Source: Rhyzopertha dominica
Lineage: Eukaryota; Arthropoda; Insecta; Coleoptera; Bostrichidae
Reading direction: 5' to 3'
Assembly: GCA_025024175.1 (NCBI GenBank)
Contig: QCXZ01000001.1
Span: 11,594,001-11,658,000, forward strand
DNA: 64,000 bases
The notes beneath the pieces are model-generated. The model was not told where the DNA came from, did not search any database, and was given only the letters and a program-made list of their open reading frames with translations. The translations under genes and the position numbers were made by a program. Shown in pieces: positions 1 through 24,300 of this stretch (position 1 is its first letter; each line of letters opens with the position of its first letter).

Positions 1-117
1 ATACATTTTGTTTATGTAGTGACATGTTTTTTAACACAACTTAATAATATACAAACCAACTTATGTACATAAATTTACAGCACTATAACAACAGCATAAT
101 ATAGTTTTTTTTTTAAA

Positions 118-1036
118 TAACTGAATGAATACTGAGTAGCCCCTCCTCTGTTGTTAATAACAGCTAGTATATATTTTGTCATTGTTCCTACAAGTTCTAT
201 GCATGTTTCTTGACTTATTCCTTCCTATACCTCCTGCATTTTACTTTTCAAATCTTGAACTGTACGATGAGGATCCTTGCATACACTTTTTTCGTTGTGT
301 TCCACACAGTCTCTATTGGGGAAAGATCAGGACTACTTGATGGTCATAGAAGTGTCGATATTTGATACTTGTCAAACCAAGATTTTTTCATTTTGGCTGT
401 ATGAACCTTGGCACCATCTTGTTGGAAAATAAAATCTGCCTCATCAGAAATACCCAGCGGTATAGATACCAGAAGGCTGATCTCCAAAATCTCCCTATAT
501 TTTACATCATTCTATATTCCTTTGCCGGACACACATCACCATACCATGACTGATTTAGAAAAGTTCCTGCAGGGGTATGCAGTACTCGTTTACGAGTATC
601 ATCAACACAGATATCGAATTTTGATTCGTCGCTCCGCATGTTCCACTGTTCATCGGTCCAAGTTTTATAGGCCTTCGGCCATTTCAAATGATTTTTTTGC
701 TATATGGTCATGAGAAAAAGTTTTTGTTTGGCCTGTTTCAACAGTAGCGTGCTAATAATAATAATAATAAATCTGTCTTTTTGTTTTCCCATGTATTCGA
801 ACACCATTGGCTTTTCACAATTCTTTTTAATGCTCGTCATTCCGCAGCTGTAACTTTCGATGGGCGAACACTTTTCTTCTTCTCACAAACCTTTTTAGTT
901 GCCTTGTAGAGAGTGATAATACCATGAATCTTAGATTTTGGAATAGTGTGTGATATAGCAATTCGTCTCACAGAAGCACTTTAATATTAATAATTGACCA
1001 GCACAAATCTTCACTCAAAGGTTTACCGTGTGCCAT
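118..1036 (-). pseudogene. Decayed Tc1-like transposase
   Basis: Read on the minus strand in several frames: a start like Tc1 transposases (MAHGKPLSEDL at 1036), WSDESKF-like catalytic block (around 650, here SDESKFDI), FQQDGAKVHTA second block (around 410), then LLWPSSSPDLSPIETVW (about 350-300) and an ending like ISQETCIELV..NNRGGATQY near 125. Several frameshifts and stops break it, and a (TAA)n run near 753-770 interrupts it. It lies antisense to Pak, probably in an upstream Pak intron. Terminal inverted repeats were not identified. Confidence 0.85.
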
Positions 1037-1809
1037 GACTCTTAAGACTAGTAATGAGTTTGACATGCATCCGTCAATTCTGTTCATTTTTGATTGTCTT
1101 TTGTTACTATTAGTGGGTGCCCTTAATCAACGCAACTTGATCCTTTAATTTCCTGTGTCCGAATTATTACTACTCATTTTTGACATGTCCCAAGTATTAT
1201 GCACCAGAACTAGATGAAGTGTATGAGATGCTTCATGGTCGTTAATTATTAATTGTCACCAACTATAAAACGTCAAAGCCAAACGTGTCAATTTGTTGAT
1301 AATGCGTTTTATGACGCACATTGTAAACTAGGAAAATCTCAAACTTTTTCGTGATTGTAATTTTATTGTCTGACCTGTCTGAACTATTATGGGCTTGGGC
1401 TCATATGTACTTCAAGTAGAGGAACTGTATATGCATGTTTATGTAGCACCGAGAAAAGTAGGTAAGAATGTCCTTAAATAATACATGGTAAAAATATGTT
1501 ATACTAAGAAAAATAGGATTCACAGTATTCATATATTTATACTCTTTATTTTGAATTTTGGTGTCAGAATTAGCCAAAATTACTGGGGAATTCTACATTG
1601 AATAGGGAGCTAAATAATATGTTCAAACTATGGATAGTGCTACATTCCTAGGGTCCGACTTCTTTCCTGGGCTCACTATATATGTTCATTGGAACATTTT
1701 ATATTGTCAAATTCTAGCAAGCTAGTTTTGAAAAACACTACTATACTCTAGGATTGTCCTATGGAAGACGGAACTTTTTTAAAATAAAAATAAAAATTTT
1801 ATTCGAAAT

Positions 1810-2560
1810 AGTTTTGCCTGGTCAATTGGCATGTCGACTGAGGTTTTTAGGTCGGTTTTATTAATTGTCTTTAATATGTTGGTTGACACCTTTTAGATAG
1901 CATTCATGTAGGCATATTGCTTTTCTTTCCATCAGCAATTGTATTTTACTGTTAGGTAACCTCAATTGATTATCGTGCAACAAATGCCAGCTTCCTTTAT
2001 CAAAGTATTGCAGCCACACATGGCAAATATGCGACATCAGACTCTTCAGCAGTAATCGTTTCACCTGGTGACTTAGTTGGGTGCTTCCATTTTGCACTTG
2101 ACGCTTTGTTTCAGAATCACATTGAAAACACCACATCTCATCACCAGTCATGATGGAATATCTGAAATTTTGGTCCTTTTTTTGATGCTTCTGTCAAGTC
2201 AGAAGCGATTTTTCACAGTTGGTCAATTTGTGTCGAACAAATCCATCGATTTAAATGTGATGAATTGGAATTTTGGACATATTCAATTCCACTTCCATGT
2301 ATCACAATGAAGATTTTGGCTCATTATTGATGATTCACACACTTTTCAACACGGTTTTTGAAGGAACTGAATGTTTGTCATCCTCTATGTCCTCTCGATC
2401 TTCCTGGAATCACTCATACATTCTGATACGGGACAAATAATTCTCATCATAAACTTCTTTTGTGTTACAAAAGTTTTTCAGAGTTTAAAAAAGAATTTAA
2501 TATTTGCACTTTATTAGAATCATTTTTCGGCCGATGCCATAAACACACTGTCACTTTGAA
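1810..2560 (-). pseudogene. Decayed mariner-family transposase relic
   Basis: Minus-strand fragments: near 2440-2330 a helix-turn-helix segment (LSRIRMYE, FQEDREDIEDDKHS) like the N-terminal domain of mariner/FLJ37770-type proteins, and at 2151-1861 an ITGDE-W-type catalytic block (TGDEMWCFQCDSETKRQ). Multiple stops and frame changes. Antisense to Pak. Confidence 0.7.
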
Positions 2561-2627
2561 CGGGATATATTAGCTTCTACTGCATCAAATGTAATGACAT
2601 TTTGTCAGGTTGTCAGTGAAGGATGTA

Positions 2628-2826
2628 CAGTCGGTTGCAAAATTTATCGTCTGCATTTGAACATGCGGCTAAAACATTATTATAGACTTATCAGTTGGTG
2701 TTTAATTTTTGTATATTAGACAGCACTTATCTATAAGATTTTTATCATACATTATTCCGATAAGTAATTATCTTACTAAGACTGATTTAAAACTACTTAT
2801 CGTTTCATAAATTCTGCAACCGACTG
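2628..2826. mobile_element. 199-bp MITE with TA target duplication
   Basis: Ends are inverted repeats CAGTCGGTTGCAAAATTTAT and, on the other strand, CAGTCGGTTGCAGAATTTAT, flanked on both sides by TA (2626-2627 and 2827-2828). No coding capacity. TA duplication and size fit a Tc1/mariner-mobilised miniature element. Confidence 0.85.
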
Positions 2827-3642
2827 TATCTATTCGCTTTGCCCGTCGGTAGATGGTGCCACTAGAATAGAATAGGATATTTTAAAAATGTTTCGTTTTC
2901 CTTGGGTGTTATTGTATAGAATGCTTACATTTTTTAATCGACTTATCAGTATAAACAAGCATTGGCTCATATAATTTATTACAAAAAAGTTTGCTTGGAA
3001 AATTGTCTTTCAGAGATACACTTTATTAATAACTACCATGGCACACTTTCAAAATATCAGTGTGAATTATGATTAAATAGAAGTAAAAGCTACATACATA
3101 TATCTGAATAACAAGATGTCTTTAGTTAAGTTACTCTGATTTATTAATAAAAATATATGTATCCTTGCACTTGACTTTTTATGCATGGTAGTTTAGCCTT
3201 CTCATGTTATGTATATTTTGAATTTACCTCTTTAGTTAGTTTGGGTGGGGATTGTGAAGAAGAAAGTTTACAGAAAAACAAAATACTTCATCTCATGAAA
3301 AAGTAAGGTGGCTGGCTCAAGCAAATTCCATTAGATTATCCAATACTATTCTGTATAGCATATAAAACTGAAATTTTTGTGATACACTGAGCATTGGGAT
3401 GTTCACTTATTATACCTACTTTCAAGTAATAATATTTTTTGCCATAAGTTGAATAGTTATATTGTTTGCTGCCTCATCAAGCTAATTATGTAAAAAATTA
3501 TGCATATTTATATTAATGAAGTGTTTTGTTGGAATTTGTCAATATTTCTATTGTAGTTAGTGTTTATACATAGTGTATATAAATTTATTCAGCCTATGCA
3601 TGTTGTCCTTTTGATTTTTGTTCTGAAGTAATTTTTAATATA

Positions 3643-4598
3643 CAGGGTCCGCCACCTAAAACCAGGCTCGTATTTTCTTTACTTTATTTAGGTACAACCT
3701 TAAGTTCTATGTCAAATTTTAAATTCTTTAAAGATAGCTTAGTGGGTGTCCAAAAAAATTTTTGGAGATTATCATATTTTGTATTTAAATTAATTTATGT
3801 AAATATTTTTTAACCTTACCCTGTATAATAAATATTGCTTCATAGTTGAATGCCGACTTTTGTCTTCTTCAATTTATGTCATTGCCATGTATGCGTAATT
3901 TTTACTCCTTAGTGAAAAACAAGAAAAACTAGTCGCCGCCATATTCTGTTCTGTTCTAAGGCTGTTCACAATTTTTTAAGTGTTAGTTTAGTAACTTATT
4001 ACAGTACAAATTGTGCCTACATACCCATCGCTGCACAAAAAACCCTAAATTTTAAGTAAGTTTTAAATAATCAAGTACAAAGTTCGTTCTAAAGAGAGAG
4101 AGGCTAGAAAACGAAACCCTGCGACGAGGCTAGTGTGCGATGTAGAAAACCAAACTAGCCTCATCGCAGGGTTTCGTTTTCTAGCCTCTCTCTCTTTAGA
4201 ACAAACTTTGTACTTGATTTATTTAAAAATTACTCAAAATTTTGGGGTTTTGTATGCAGCGATGGGTATGTAGGCATAATTTGTACCATAATCAGCTACT
4301 AAACTAACACTTAAAAAATTTTGAACAGCCGTAGAACAGAACATGGCGGCAACCAGTTTTTCTTGTTCTTCACTAAGAAGGAGTAAAAATTACGCATACA
4401 TGGTAATGACACAAATTGAAGGAGACAAAAATGGAGCAATATTTATTATACTGGGTAAGGTTAAAAAATATTTACAAAAATTAGCTTTATTTGCGAAATA
4501 TCACAATCTGCAAAAAAAAATTTGACATATAACTTAAGTTTGTACCTAAAAAAAACAAAGAGAATACAAGCCTGAGGAGTTTTAGGTGGCGGACCCTG
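3643..4598. mobile_element. 956-bp foldback (long-TIR) DNA element
   Basis: Almost the whole element is an inverted repeat. The arms start with CAGGGTCCGCCACCTAAAAC (left) and its near-complement at 4575-4598, are flanked by TA, and run inward to about 4134 and 4154, leaving a loop of roughly 20 nt. The inner arms share an AAAGAGAGAGAGGCTAGAAA block. It lies in the Pak intron before the 5149 exon. TA duplication suggests Tc1/mariner mobilisation. The right arm contains a 60-codon open frame that is only the arm read through, not a gene. Confidence 0.92.
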
Positions 4599-5148
4599 TA
4601 TATTAAGATTGTATGTAATAAGTGCAATTTCATAACAAAAATCTGTATTTTTGGAAGATCCTGTTCAACATGCAAGCATTTTTGGTATACCTTAATTTTG
4701 GTAATTCTGTATAGTATCACTATATTTCATTGTGTAAACAGCATAGCATTTTAACTACATCATTTGGCATATGCTTTCTTTATATTGTTTGCTTTTTAAC
4801 TATACACAAGCTGCTTCAACCATATTTTGTTATCTAGTAAAGCAAGGTGTTATCTAAATTAATTACAAATAATAAATTCTTGTAGACGATTTGATTGTTC
4901 CTTTGTCAGTTTTTTTTAAAGACTTATTTTTGTATGCAGGAGAACACATACATATTTCTTTAACATCCCAAAAGACTTAATGCATGACCAATAAATCTAA
5001 TACAATAATGCTTGTCTTAGATAGGAACTATTCCAACAGATATGGCTAATCTGTACATCAAGAATAATATTTCCAAACTCATATGAATAAAACAACAAAA
5101 AATTATGTCTCTAGGAAATCTTAATCTACTAACAATTCATCTTTCCAG
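4599..5148. other. Intron sequence, nothing recognised
   Basis: AT-rich intron leading to the first visible Pak exon, ending in the acceptor CTTTCCAG at 5141-5148. Confidence 0.6.
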
Positions 5149-16121
<10,973 letters not shown>

Positions 16122-17005
16122 CGATAACTTAATATTATTACAGAAATCGACTAAAAACAACAGACTCTATCCCATGTTGCTAGAAAATGCAAAATTGAAG
16201 TTGTAAAGGCTAAATTATTTTTCAGTGAACAACATAAAGTTATTGTAATCTACAGTTCTGAAACTAAAACTTTTGCTGTTCTAGTTACATGGGTTGTATT
16301 ATCTAATAGGGACGTAAGCATTTAATAGTCGTTTTTGTATAAATGGACAGGAAGAAGCGTGCCTAACTTACAAAAACAAAACAATAAGATGTTTAGTTAT
16401 GACTTCATTGATATTTGAAATATGGTATATATGCTTTAATTTGGCGTGGAGGTTTTAGTTCTTAGACAGTTGAATGTCTAGTCTTCGAATCAAAAATTCA
16501 TTGAGATGTAAAGTTGAAGATTTTAAACACCACTTGATTTTATTTCCAGATCAGTATTTTATCTTGCGTATGTGTGTTTAAAGAGGATTAAACTCCAAAC
16601 CATTATGAGACTTGTAGGTATAATGCTTTATTTGCTATTTTAGTGAAAATCTTGTATTCTGTAAGTGATGCGTTGTTATATACCTTTATTGTGTATATTT
16701 ATTGTTTATCATTTTGCGACTTGTATTTTATTCAAATTGTTTTTTTTCCGTATGGTTTTATACTGATTTTTAGAAAAGAAATACAGGAATTTGACAGAAA
16801 CTATATGATTTCTAGTGTTATAACTTAATATTGAGAGTGTAGGTATTTGAAACTGTGTGATTGAAATAGAGAGAATTAGTTTTAGTATTTTTGCACTAGC
16901 ATTTATGAATGACTATATTTCATATTGTGATTAAATAGATAATGTTGCCTACTACAGTTACAAACTATCGTGTGGTATAAAATAAATTCATTTTATAGTA
17001 AGACA
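16122..17005 (+). other. Probable Pak 3' UTR
   Basis: AT-rich non-coding sequence after the Pak stop codon. An AATAAA polyadenylation signal lies at 16981-16986. The end point is an inference from this signal; other AATAAA-like words occur nearby. Confidence 0.45.
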
Positions 17006-18620
17006 GCATTATGTGTTGGTCTTCATAGACACCACATCAGCTTTCGGAAGCTAACACCCTGAATTTTAATGTGACTGTGTGTTCACCTCTCAAGTTTCTG
17101 TACTCAGATTGCATTTTCTTCTCAATACTTATTGTACGAGTGTATGATTCCAATGATTCAAAAATGTGTAAATGTCAGCTAACATTTCATTTTTATACTT
17201 GCTCCTAATAATACTAGACCATGTGAGTCTAAAGGTGTTTCTTTCGACATACAAGTAGTAAATATGCAATATTGACTTATGAAAACAAAGGCTTTTTATA
17301 AAGCTAAATATTAAGAAATAAGTTGCTTACATCCCTGTCACCGTCTGCAACACCACTGTCATTAATCTGTAAGGTATTCTTAAAAGTTCTTTACAAAATT
17401 ACCACATTCCTTAGAACAGAACACTTGTCAAAGTATTTATCAAGTTTTTTTTATAGCCATTTAGGTTATTGTTTCAATTTTTCAGTTTTTCTATCTTGAG
17501 TTTTACCAAATACTTTATTATTACAATATGAGAAACTTCAGTAAGTTCACGAAGACATTTCATTAGTGTCGGTGTCGGCTTGATACATTTCTACGCTTGT
17601 CAGCTACAAGCTGCATATTTACCTACACATGACAAGGTTAAAGGAGAGAATGAATGTGCCATTCCTTACTGCTGTATATTCTTAGAACAAGTCGAGTATT
17701 TATTGTTATTGTCGAGCTGACTTAAGTTGGATAAGTTTACTGTATGAAAAAAACGCCTTATCATGGTAGGTAGCTACCATATTGCTCTAAGGCGCCACAG
17801 TATTACTGAACTGTTATTTCTNCTCCTAACGCTGTTCTTGCATTTAATGCCAACTTTCTTGATTTTATTTGTTTGAAGCCATCCCCAGAATGCTAGTTCC
17901 GTATCCAACTGTCCAGACGGTGCTATTGGCATTGTTGGTGAAAGAACTCTACTCGAATAGTTAAGTATTTGGTTTTATCGAATAACTGAGTTTAAAGTGT
18001 GTTAAACATCAAATTATTCGGAAAATAAGTGCAGTTGATTGGTATATTTAGAAGATATATATTATACAAATTAAAGTTGAAAAAACAAAACATACAAAAT
18101 ATTATGAATGAAAAAGTTACAGGCAATTTTTTTAAGCTATTATAAAGACCTAAGCAGACAAACTAGTTATCTTTTCAAATTACTAAAGACGAACAAAATA
18201 TGCCACTTTGCCCCCATGTAATTGTCTTCGTATCTCTTACCGTTTCTGAGATCCCAATGGGGAGCATTGAGTTTGAATCACTCTGTATAATGTCGCAGAA
18301 CACTCACTGTTTCACTAATACTTATAGTATTGAACAAAAATATTGATTCTGGTATGAAATAATTTTAAGTATCATATCTCGAGCATTACAAAAACACTAC
18401 CTCGGAAAACAAAAAGCTTTATTTCTCCAAACTTGGAAAATTGTACTTCCTCTGCTAGCTTTATTATATTTACCAATTGGGTATTTGCCATGTATTCATA
18501 TTTTATTAAATTGCATATTAATAGGTTGCATCTAATCCACAAAACAGCTGTGACAGCTTATAAATTCGAAAAAATTGTTCGTAAGCTGTATTTTTAATAT
18601 AAAAAATGTGAATATTTAAA
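17006..18620. other. Intergenic, between convergent Pak and MsrB
   Basis: No coding sequence recognised. An imperfect palindrome (CGCCTTA..GGTAGGTAGCTACC..TAAGGCG) lies at about 17752-17793, and a mariner-like end word (GAATCACTCTGTATA) near 18281-18295. Confidence 0.55.
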
Positions 18621-19638
18621 GGGACCGCCAAANCGCGAACATATTGGCCGTGACGTCAGGTGTCTTGTAAATGGCCGCTTGTTTACATCTGGGGTCAGCG
18701 CGTCACGCGTCAGCCTCAGCCCGTCAATTTATCAGTTTATTGTTTGCGTTCATTTTGTGACAAGCGAATTAAAATACGCCAAGAAAAAGTGAAATACTTA
18801 TAAGTTATGACTTCTGAAGGCATGTTCATTGTTATGGAATTTGTGTACAGCGACGAGCGATTCAACGCGGCGGATATGAGGAACGTAAAAGCAATAGCAT
18901 AAGTAATTTTTTTATCAAATTAACTTAGCATTGATAATTTGATCACAGTGGGTTGTTGGAAACATACTATTTGTAAACATAAAAATGTAAGAATAAAAAT
19001 GTACCCTACCTAAACTTGACATTCATTTTAGAGGTCAGAATAAATATAAATTGCCATTTATTTTCGGGGCCCTTGCGGCTTGTTTCTGGTCTAGCTAACA
19101 GTCGAATATATGGGGTACAAGGTCGTTCTTTATTATAACATTTCCCTCTATCAACTTAAAACGCATATAATTTTTCATATCCTCTTCAAGCTATAACAAA
19201 ATGAAAACTGAATGGTAAACATTTATAACCCCAAAAAGAATAATAAAACTTACAGTAAGAATTAAGATGGCTTTCACAACAGAAAAACAAACTTTGCGAT
19301 TTCGGCATATCACGTCTAGGGGCCTTAAACAACTTTTTCATACATTGATAATCTCGAGGAACGGTTACAAAAAATTTGTTAGCTGTACTGACTGAAGTAC
19401 TTTTATAACCATGTACAAAACAACACTTGTTTTGTTTTCCATACATAATAGATGCTTGTAAAACTACACAAATAACTTTTTGGTGCGACCTCTTACACCG
19501 TCCTTTCAATAAACACCACACAAAAGCTTTTCCAATACAAGACTGATACTTAAAACAGCACGCTCCTCGGTAATGTTTACATGACACTTGACGTCACAAG
19601 TTGAATAACCTTGGATAGAAGCGTTTTGGCGGTGACTC
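18621..19638 (-). mobile_element. TIR element carrying a degenerate THAP-type finger
   Basis: Imperfect terminal inverted repeats share ACCGCCAAAACGC (left from about 18624 with one N at 18633; right complement ending about 19635). Subterminal TGACGTCA boxes occur on both sides (18651-18658 and 19589-19596), each followed inward by a GTGTC.TGTAAA word. A minus-strand frame (19587-19186) of 133 codons contains a THAP-like segment: NKCCFVHGYKSTS, NKFFVTVPRD, FKAPRRDMP, SLFFCCESH. The expected second zinc-binding Cys (usually in a PGC word) is Tyr here, so the finger is probably dead. No DDE catalytic region was seen. Which superfamily it belongs to (P-like, ISL2EU-like or other) is not settled. 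Confidence 0.72.
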
Positions 19639-21327
19639 CTAAGATTCGAATTTCAGACCTGAAATTCTCTACCTACAAATATTTTTTTTGTTCTTTTTAA
19701 CATGGCGTACAATATATATGCACTTCAAGATTCATTTTACGTAATTTTCAAAAAAAGGGATAATACCCAATTGTTGGAACGTCTAATAAACTATGTTAAT
19801 TTTTAATTTTATTGTACTAATTAAACAAGGTTATGTCCAAAGAGTCAATTGTTCACAAAATTCTAATCTTCTATATTATGGTTAATATAAACTGTTTGTT
19901 AAAAAAAAGTAGTGAACATAGCTTTATTGAACACACTGTATTTCGTAACTATGTATGCTACACACTAGATATTTTTAATTCTAAAATCTTAATTTTAATT
20001 TTTTATATTTACATTACATGATATATTTCTATCTAAACAACCACCATCAAGTTACAAATCATGTTATCATTTTTTATTTTTATGCGCAGCTGGCACCACT
20101 GGCTAGCGAGAAGTGAACTATAATGTGCCAATTGCTGTTGCGTCAGGCTTAATAATTATTAAATTCGACAACAAAAACAGTTGCATAAAAGAACTCGGAG
20201 TTTTGTAAAATAATCTGTACTAGGGGGAGCACATAGAAAAAAAAATTCTGTGATAAAGCTTTATTTGACTTGGAACATCCACAAATTTGTAACACCTTAG
20301 GCATCAAATTAAGACACATGACAAGTTAAAATGGTTAACAAAAGCCAAGAACACAGCTTTATTTTGTTAATAACAGAGTATCTCGTATCTATGTGATATG
20401 TTCACATACAGTGATTTGTTTACGCTGTCTAGAAACATTATTATTTTATAAATATGCATATTGCCAGCACATTAAAATTAGTTATCACCTGCGGCAGCAA
20501 TATACATGATGGGTATTTATGGCCATTCCGTTCCCATAACAATATAATTTTGCACAATGAAATATAAGACACTTTCATAAGAAATAAATTATACTAGTTA
20601 CAGTAATCATCACAGTGATAAAATCAGCAGTAACACTTATAAAATGAACTAGATTATACAGAAAATTTTGTAGATATAATACAGTGCAAATTAATGTTTA
20701 AAATTTCTATACATTCACATACTATAGTATATAATCCTATAAGACTTTTTTATTAATGTAAATAATTCCTCAATTTTGAATTACATCACTAAAGAAAATT
20801 TTAGTCAAAACATAGAACTCCTAATGAAGAGCTACTTGTAAAATATGTGTGATACACTTACATATATGCTAATAAAGAATAGTGAAACTCAACTTAAAAT
20901 CAATATCAATTAAGTATCTTATACTCCATAATGCATATTAGTTCACATTAACTGCAATGCACATGTTACTATACATAGTTTACACATTTATCAGTCTTGT
21001 CAATAAACATTAAATAAAAACCAGACAGGCATGTGTATAATAAGTTTTGAACCTCAAAATGATTGGTAATGAACAGTCAATAATTTTCAAATGTTCGTTA
21101 CATAGTTTGCACATTATGCAATGACTATTTCATGCATTTTAGAATTTACCTTGAATGTGTTTGTTCACACAGAACCTCTCATTCAAATGAAAATGAGGAA
21201 GTTGGGTTAATTTAAAACACCGTTTGTATTAGTAAAAACAAGCTTGGTATTTTTACTGGCTTTCAAAACACAAATTAGGAAATGATCACAGAATACATTT
21301 TGTTGAAGGACCAGCAATTTCCTCTGA
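19639..21327 (-). other. Intergenic and probable MsrB 3' UTR
   Basis: No coding sequence. Complementary AATAAA signals (TTTATT) at 20358-20363 and 20260-20265 could end the MsrB transcript. Assignment is by position only. Confidence 0.45.
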
Positions 21328-24300
21328 CTAGCTATCTCCAGCCTCCTTTTTAGTAGCTGGAATAAAATGCATGGATGCTGAATTGATGCAAAATCTTTTC
21401 TTGGTTGGGGCCGGTCCGTCATCGAAAACATGTCCCAGGTGGGCACCACATTGCGAGCAGGTCACTTCTGTCCTTATTCGCCCTGGTTGGGAGATCAGGA
21501 GTAGTAGGTTTGCTCCAACTGAGTGGTAGGAAGGAAGACGGACAGGAATTTGGGTCGCAAAAAGAAACAACATAACAAAAGCATGAAAATGAACCAAATA
21601 AACCAAAAGTTGAGATGATAAGAGGTGAGGTGGGACAAGGAACAACAAAAGAAAAGAGTTTACATTAGCTCCCAAAGGTACTCCTTGAAAACACAACACA
21701 AGCTGCACACACAACATGTATTAGAGTGTTAGGAATGATAAGTGATGCAGAGGTCAGATAGGTCAGCACAATTACAACAGTAAGGAGAGATTTACCAAAC
21801 AGACCTTCACTTAATAAAAAGTACACTTAAGAGTAAACATCTGCTTGATAAAGTTACTCCTAATACAAATAACATCTGTACAATTAGTAAGATAAATCAG
21901 GACAAAAAAACAAATATCCTTGTGGATGATCATAATTACAAAAACCATTTTATTGTTGCAACCAATATGCCTGAATAGGCAAAAGCTAGAAATATTAACG
22001 GTTCTTGTGAGTAATTATTAAAAAGCTTGTGATTTAATAATTTCCATACATTCCATAATTATTTTGAAACGGTCGATCTTAATACAAATACAAATATTTT
22101 AGATTTACTTTACACTATAAAATTGAATAATTATAATTAATAATATAATCATTTCAAAGAACCGATCAGTCACAAAATGCCTTTATACAAGGTAAGCCAA
22201 GTGAATATATTTCTTCCATATTTCAATAAGCTTTGAAAATACATAAAACTGTTTTAAACAAAAGTTATCCAGATTTTTGTGCTGCATACATTCAAAATAT
22301 ATTTGAAAACAGTGCTCTTTCCTTTCTAACCAAAACTCCAGCTTTCTGTGCCTCTTCTTTAAGTCTTTAAACACATTTATCTCTTTTAATTTGAAATAAA
22401 TACACTGTTTGCAACATATCATTCAAACTGTAATAAGTCAATTTTTTTTATATAACCTACGACTTTTTCTACATAGCCTTGGCGAGCCGTTGTAGCTGGA
22501 AAAATGTCAGCAGTGGCGCTTGGTGAGTTTTGGAACCATGAGAGTGCGGTCAGTAAAATTAAGTGTACGATTTAAGTACTTACCTTAATTTATTTCGCAT
22601 ATAAGAAGCACTGCCTACACATGTACTGTTACGTAAAAGGAAATGTTAATTACTGTCTAAATCACATACAATATTAATTTTTTATCTAGAGTCCATCCCT
22701 TTGTTTTATTTAATTGACATTCCATCAGAACGGTTTTGTTAATGGATATAATTTCCAATATTGTAGTACAGAAAATCACATTTCTAGAACAACTAGCCTG
22801 CACAAATGGTCTCTGAACATCTGGGTGGGTATTGTGGGAACCCATTCAAAGGGCTCATTCTTTTTCAATGAGCGTTTAACTGTCCCCGTTTATATAGACT
22901 TTTTAAGACGCGGAATGTTGATCTAGCTACACTGAGGGATATGTGGCTGCAACAATCGGGCTCCAGTCTATAGTGCCAGACAAGTGGTGGAATTTTTTAA
23001 TGGAAGCTTTCTAATTAATGGAATGGATGAGGCGGCTCTGTAAACAGCTCTGCAAGATCACTTGATTTGACAACTTTGCACTTTTTTTACGGGGATTCAT
23101 CAAAAGCAAAGTATATAACACTGCCTCAACAACTCCTGAAGATATGCAGAACTGATGACCTCTGGCAATTCAGAACATTACACTATTTCTTTAATAAATA
23201 TATTTAAAGAAGGTACCTAAACTAAATTTAATAATAAACCTTTTGGGATGACACACCCCTAATAGTTTTCAAATTCTTAAAAAAGTAATTATTATAACTA
23301 TGCTGATGAACTGGTGAAAATGTGTCTCAAAATTTTAAGTTAAACACGATTGAATAAATTGGTAATGAAGACAATAATCAAAAGTTTTGTGCATGCTGCA
23401 TGGCATACTGCGCAAAAGTGATTGTTTAGAAAGTTTGATAGCTTAAAAAAGAAGGATGGACTCTAAATAAAAAAAGATATTGTTTGTTATTAGACGTTAA
23501 TAACACTGGTCAACACGAAATTCGACATTGATGTGAGAGTATAGAATTTTGGTAGATTAGATCATAGTTGAACAAAAAAAAAAAATCATTTGGCATGAAA
23601 AAGTTCACTTTTAACGATATTTTTGAAAATCTGTACCTTTAATTTTTTTATAATAAAACAATACAAATATATTTCTCTATTTTTTTCATTAATTTCTACT
23701 ATCAAAGTGGAAAATAATTTAAAAGTCCACAGTGCTACTTCTTCTTTTATGTTCATATATACTTTATCTCAATAAACCCCAAATATAGTCTCTCATCATA
23801 TTTTCATGGTATTGGCCTTGATAACGTTCTTCGAAATTCATAATATCTTGATGGAAACGTTCTCCTTGCTCTTCTAATTACGTCCTCATGTTATTTTTGA
23901 ATTTATCTAAATGAACATGCAGCATATGCACTTTTAAAGATACCCTACAACCTATGGACTTGAAGTTTTTTAACATATTTTCAACTAGTTTTTGGTAGTT
24001 GTTATTTCCTAAAAATCCAGAGATTACTGTTTTAAAACTGCTCCAACTTGCTTTTTGAGCTTTACTAAGCAAGTTTGGGAATTCTTCATCGGCAAAATTT
24101 TTTTTTAATTTTGCGGAGCAACAAAAACTCTAGCCTTTGCTTCTGACAACTTAGGAAAAAACTTTTTTTTAAATACAAAAGCTCCTGACTTTTCATCCAG
24201 TTGTTTCACAATTTTTTTCATGAACCCTAACTTAATGTGCAATGGCAAACTTTATTCAAAATAAAGGTATTTTTTTCTACACTTTTGCACGTAAGAAGCA

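Noticed and set aside
2880..3640. Searching for the Pak CRIB exon upstream of 5149
   Set aside because: No frame with an FEHTVHVGFD-like motif was found in 1-5148; the exon must lie further left.
4343..4525. Plus-strand 60-codon frame in the foldback element
   Set aside because: It is one arm of the palindrome read through; the mirrored arm shows no conserved frame.
21328..21717. 129-codon minus-strand frame longer than the last MsrB exon
   Set aside because: The part beyond 21518 is intron read-through upstream of a clear acceptor; no MsrB similarity there.
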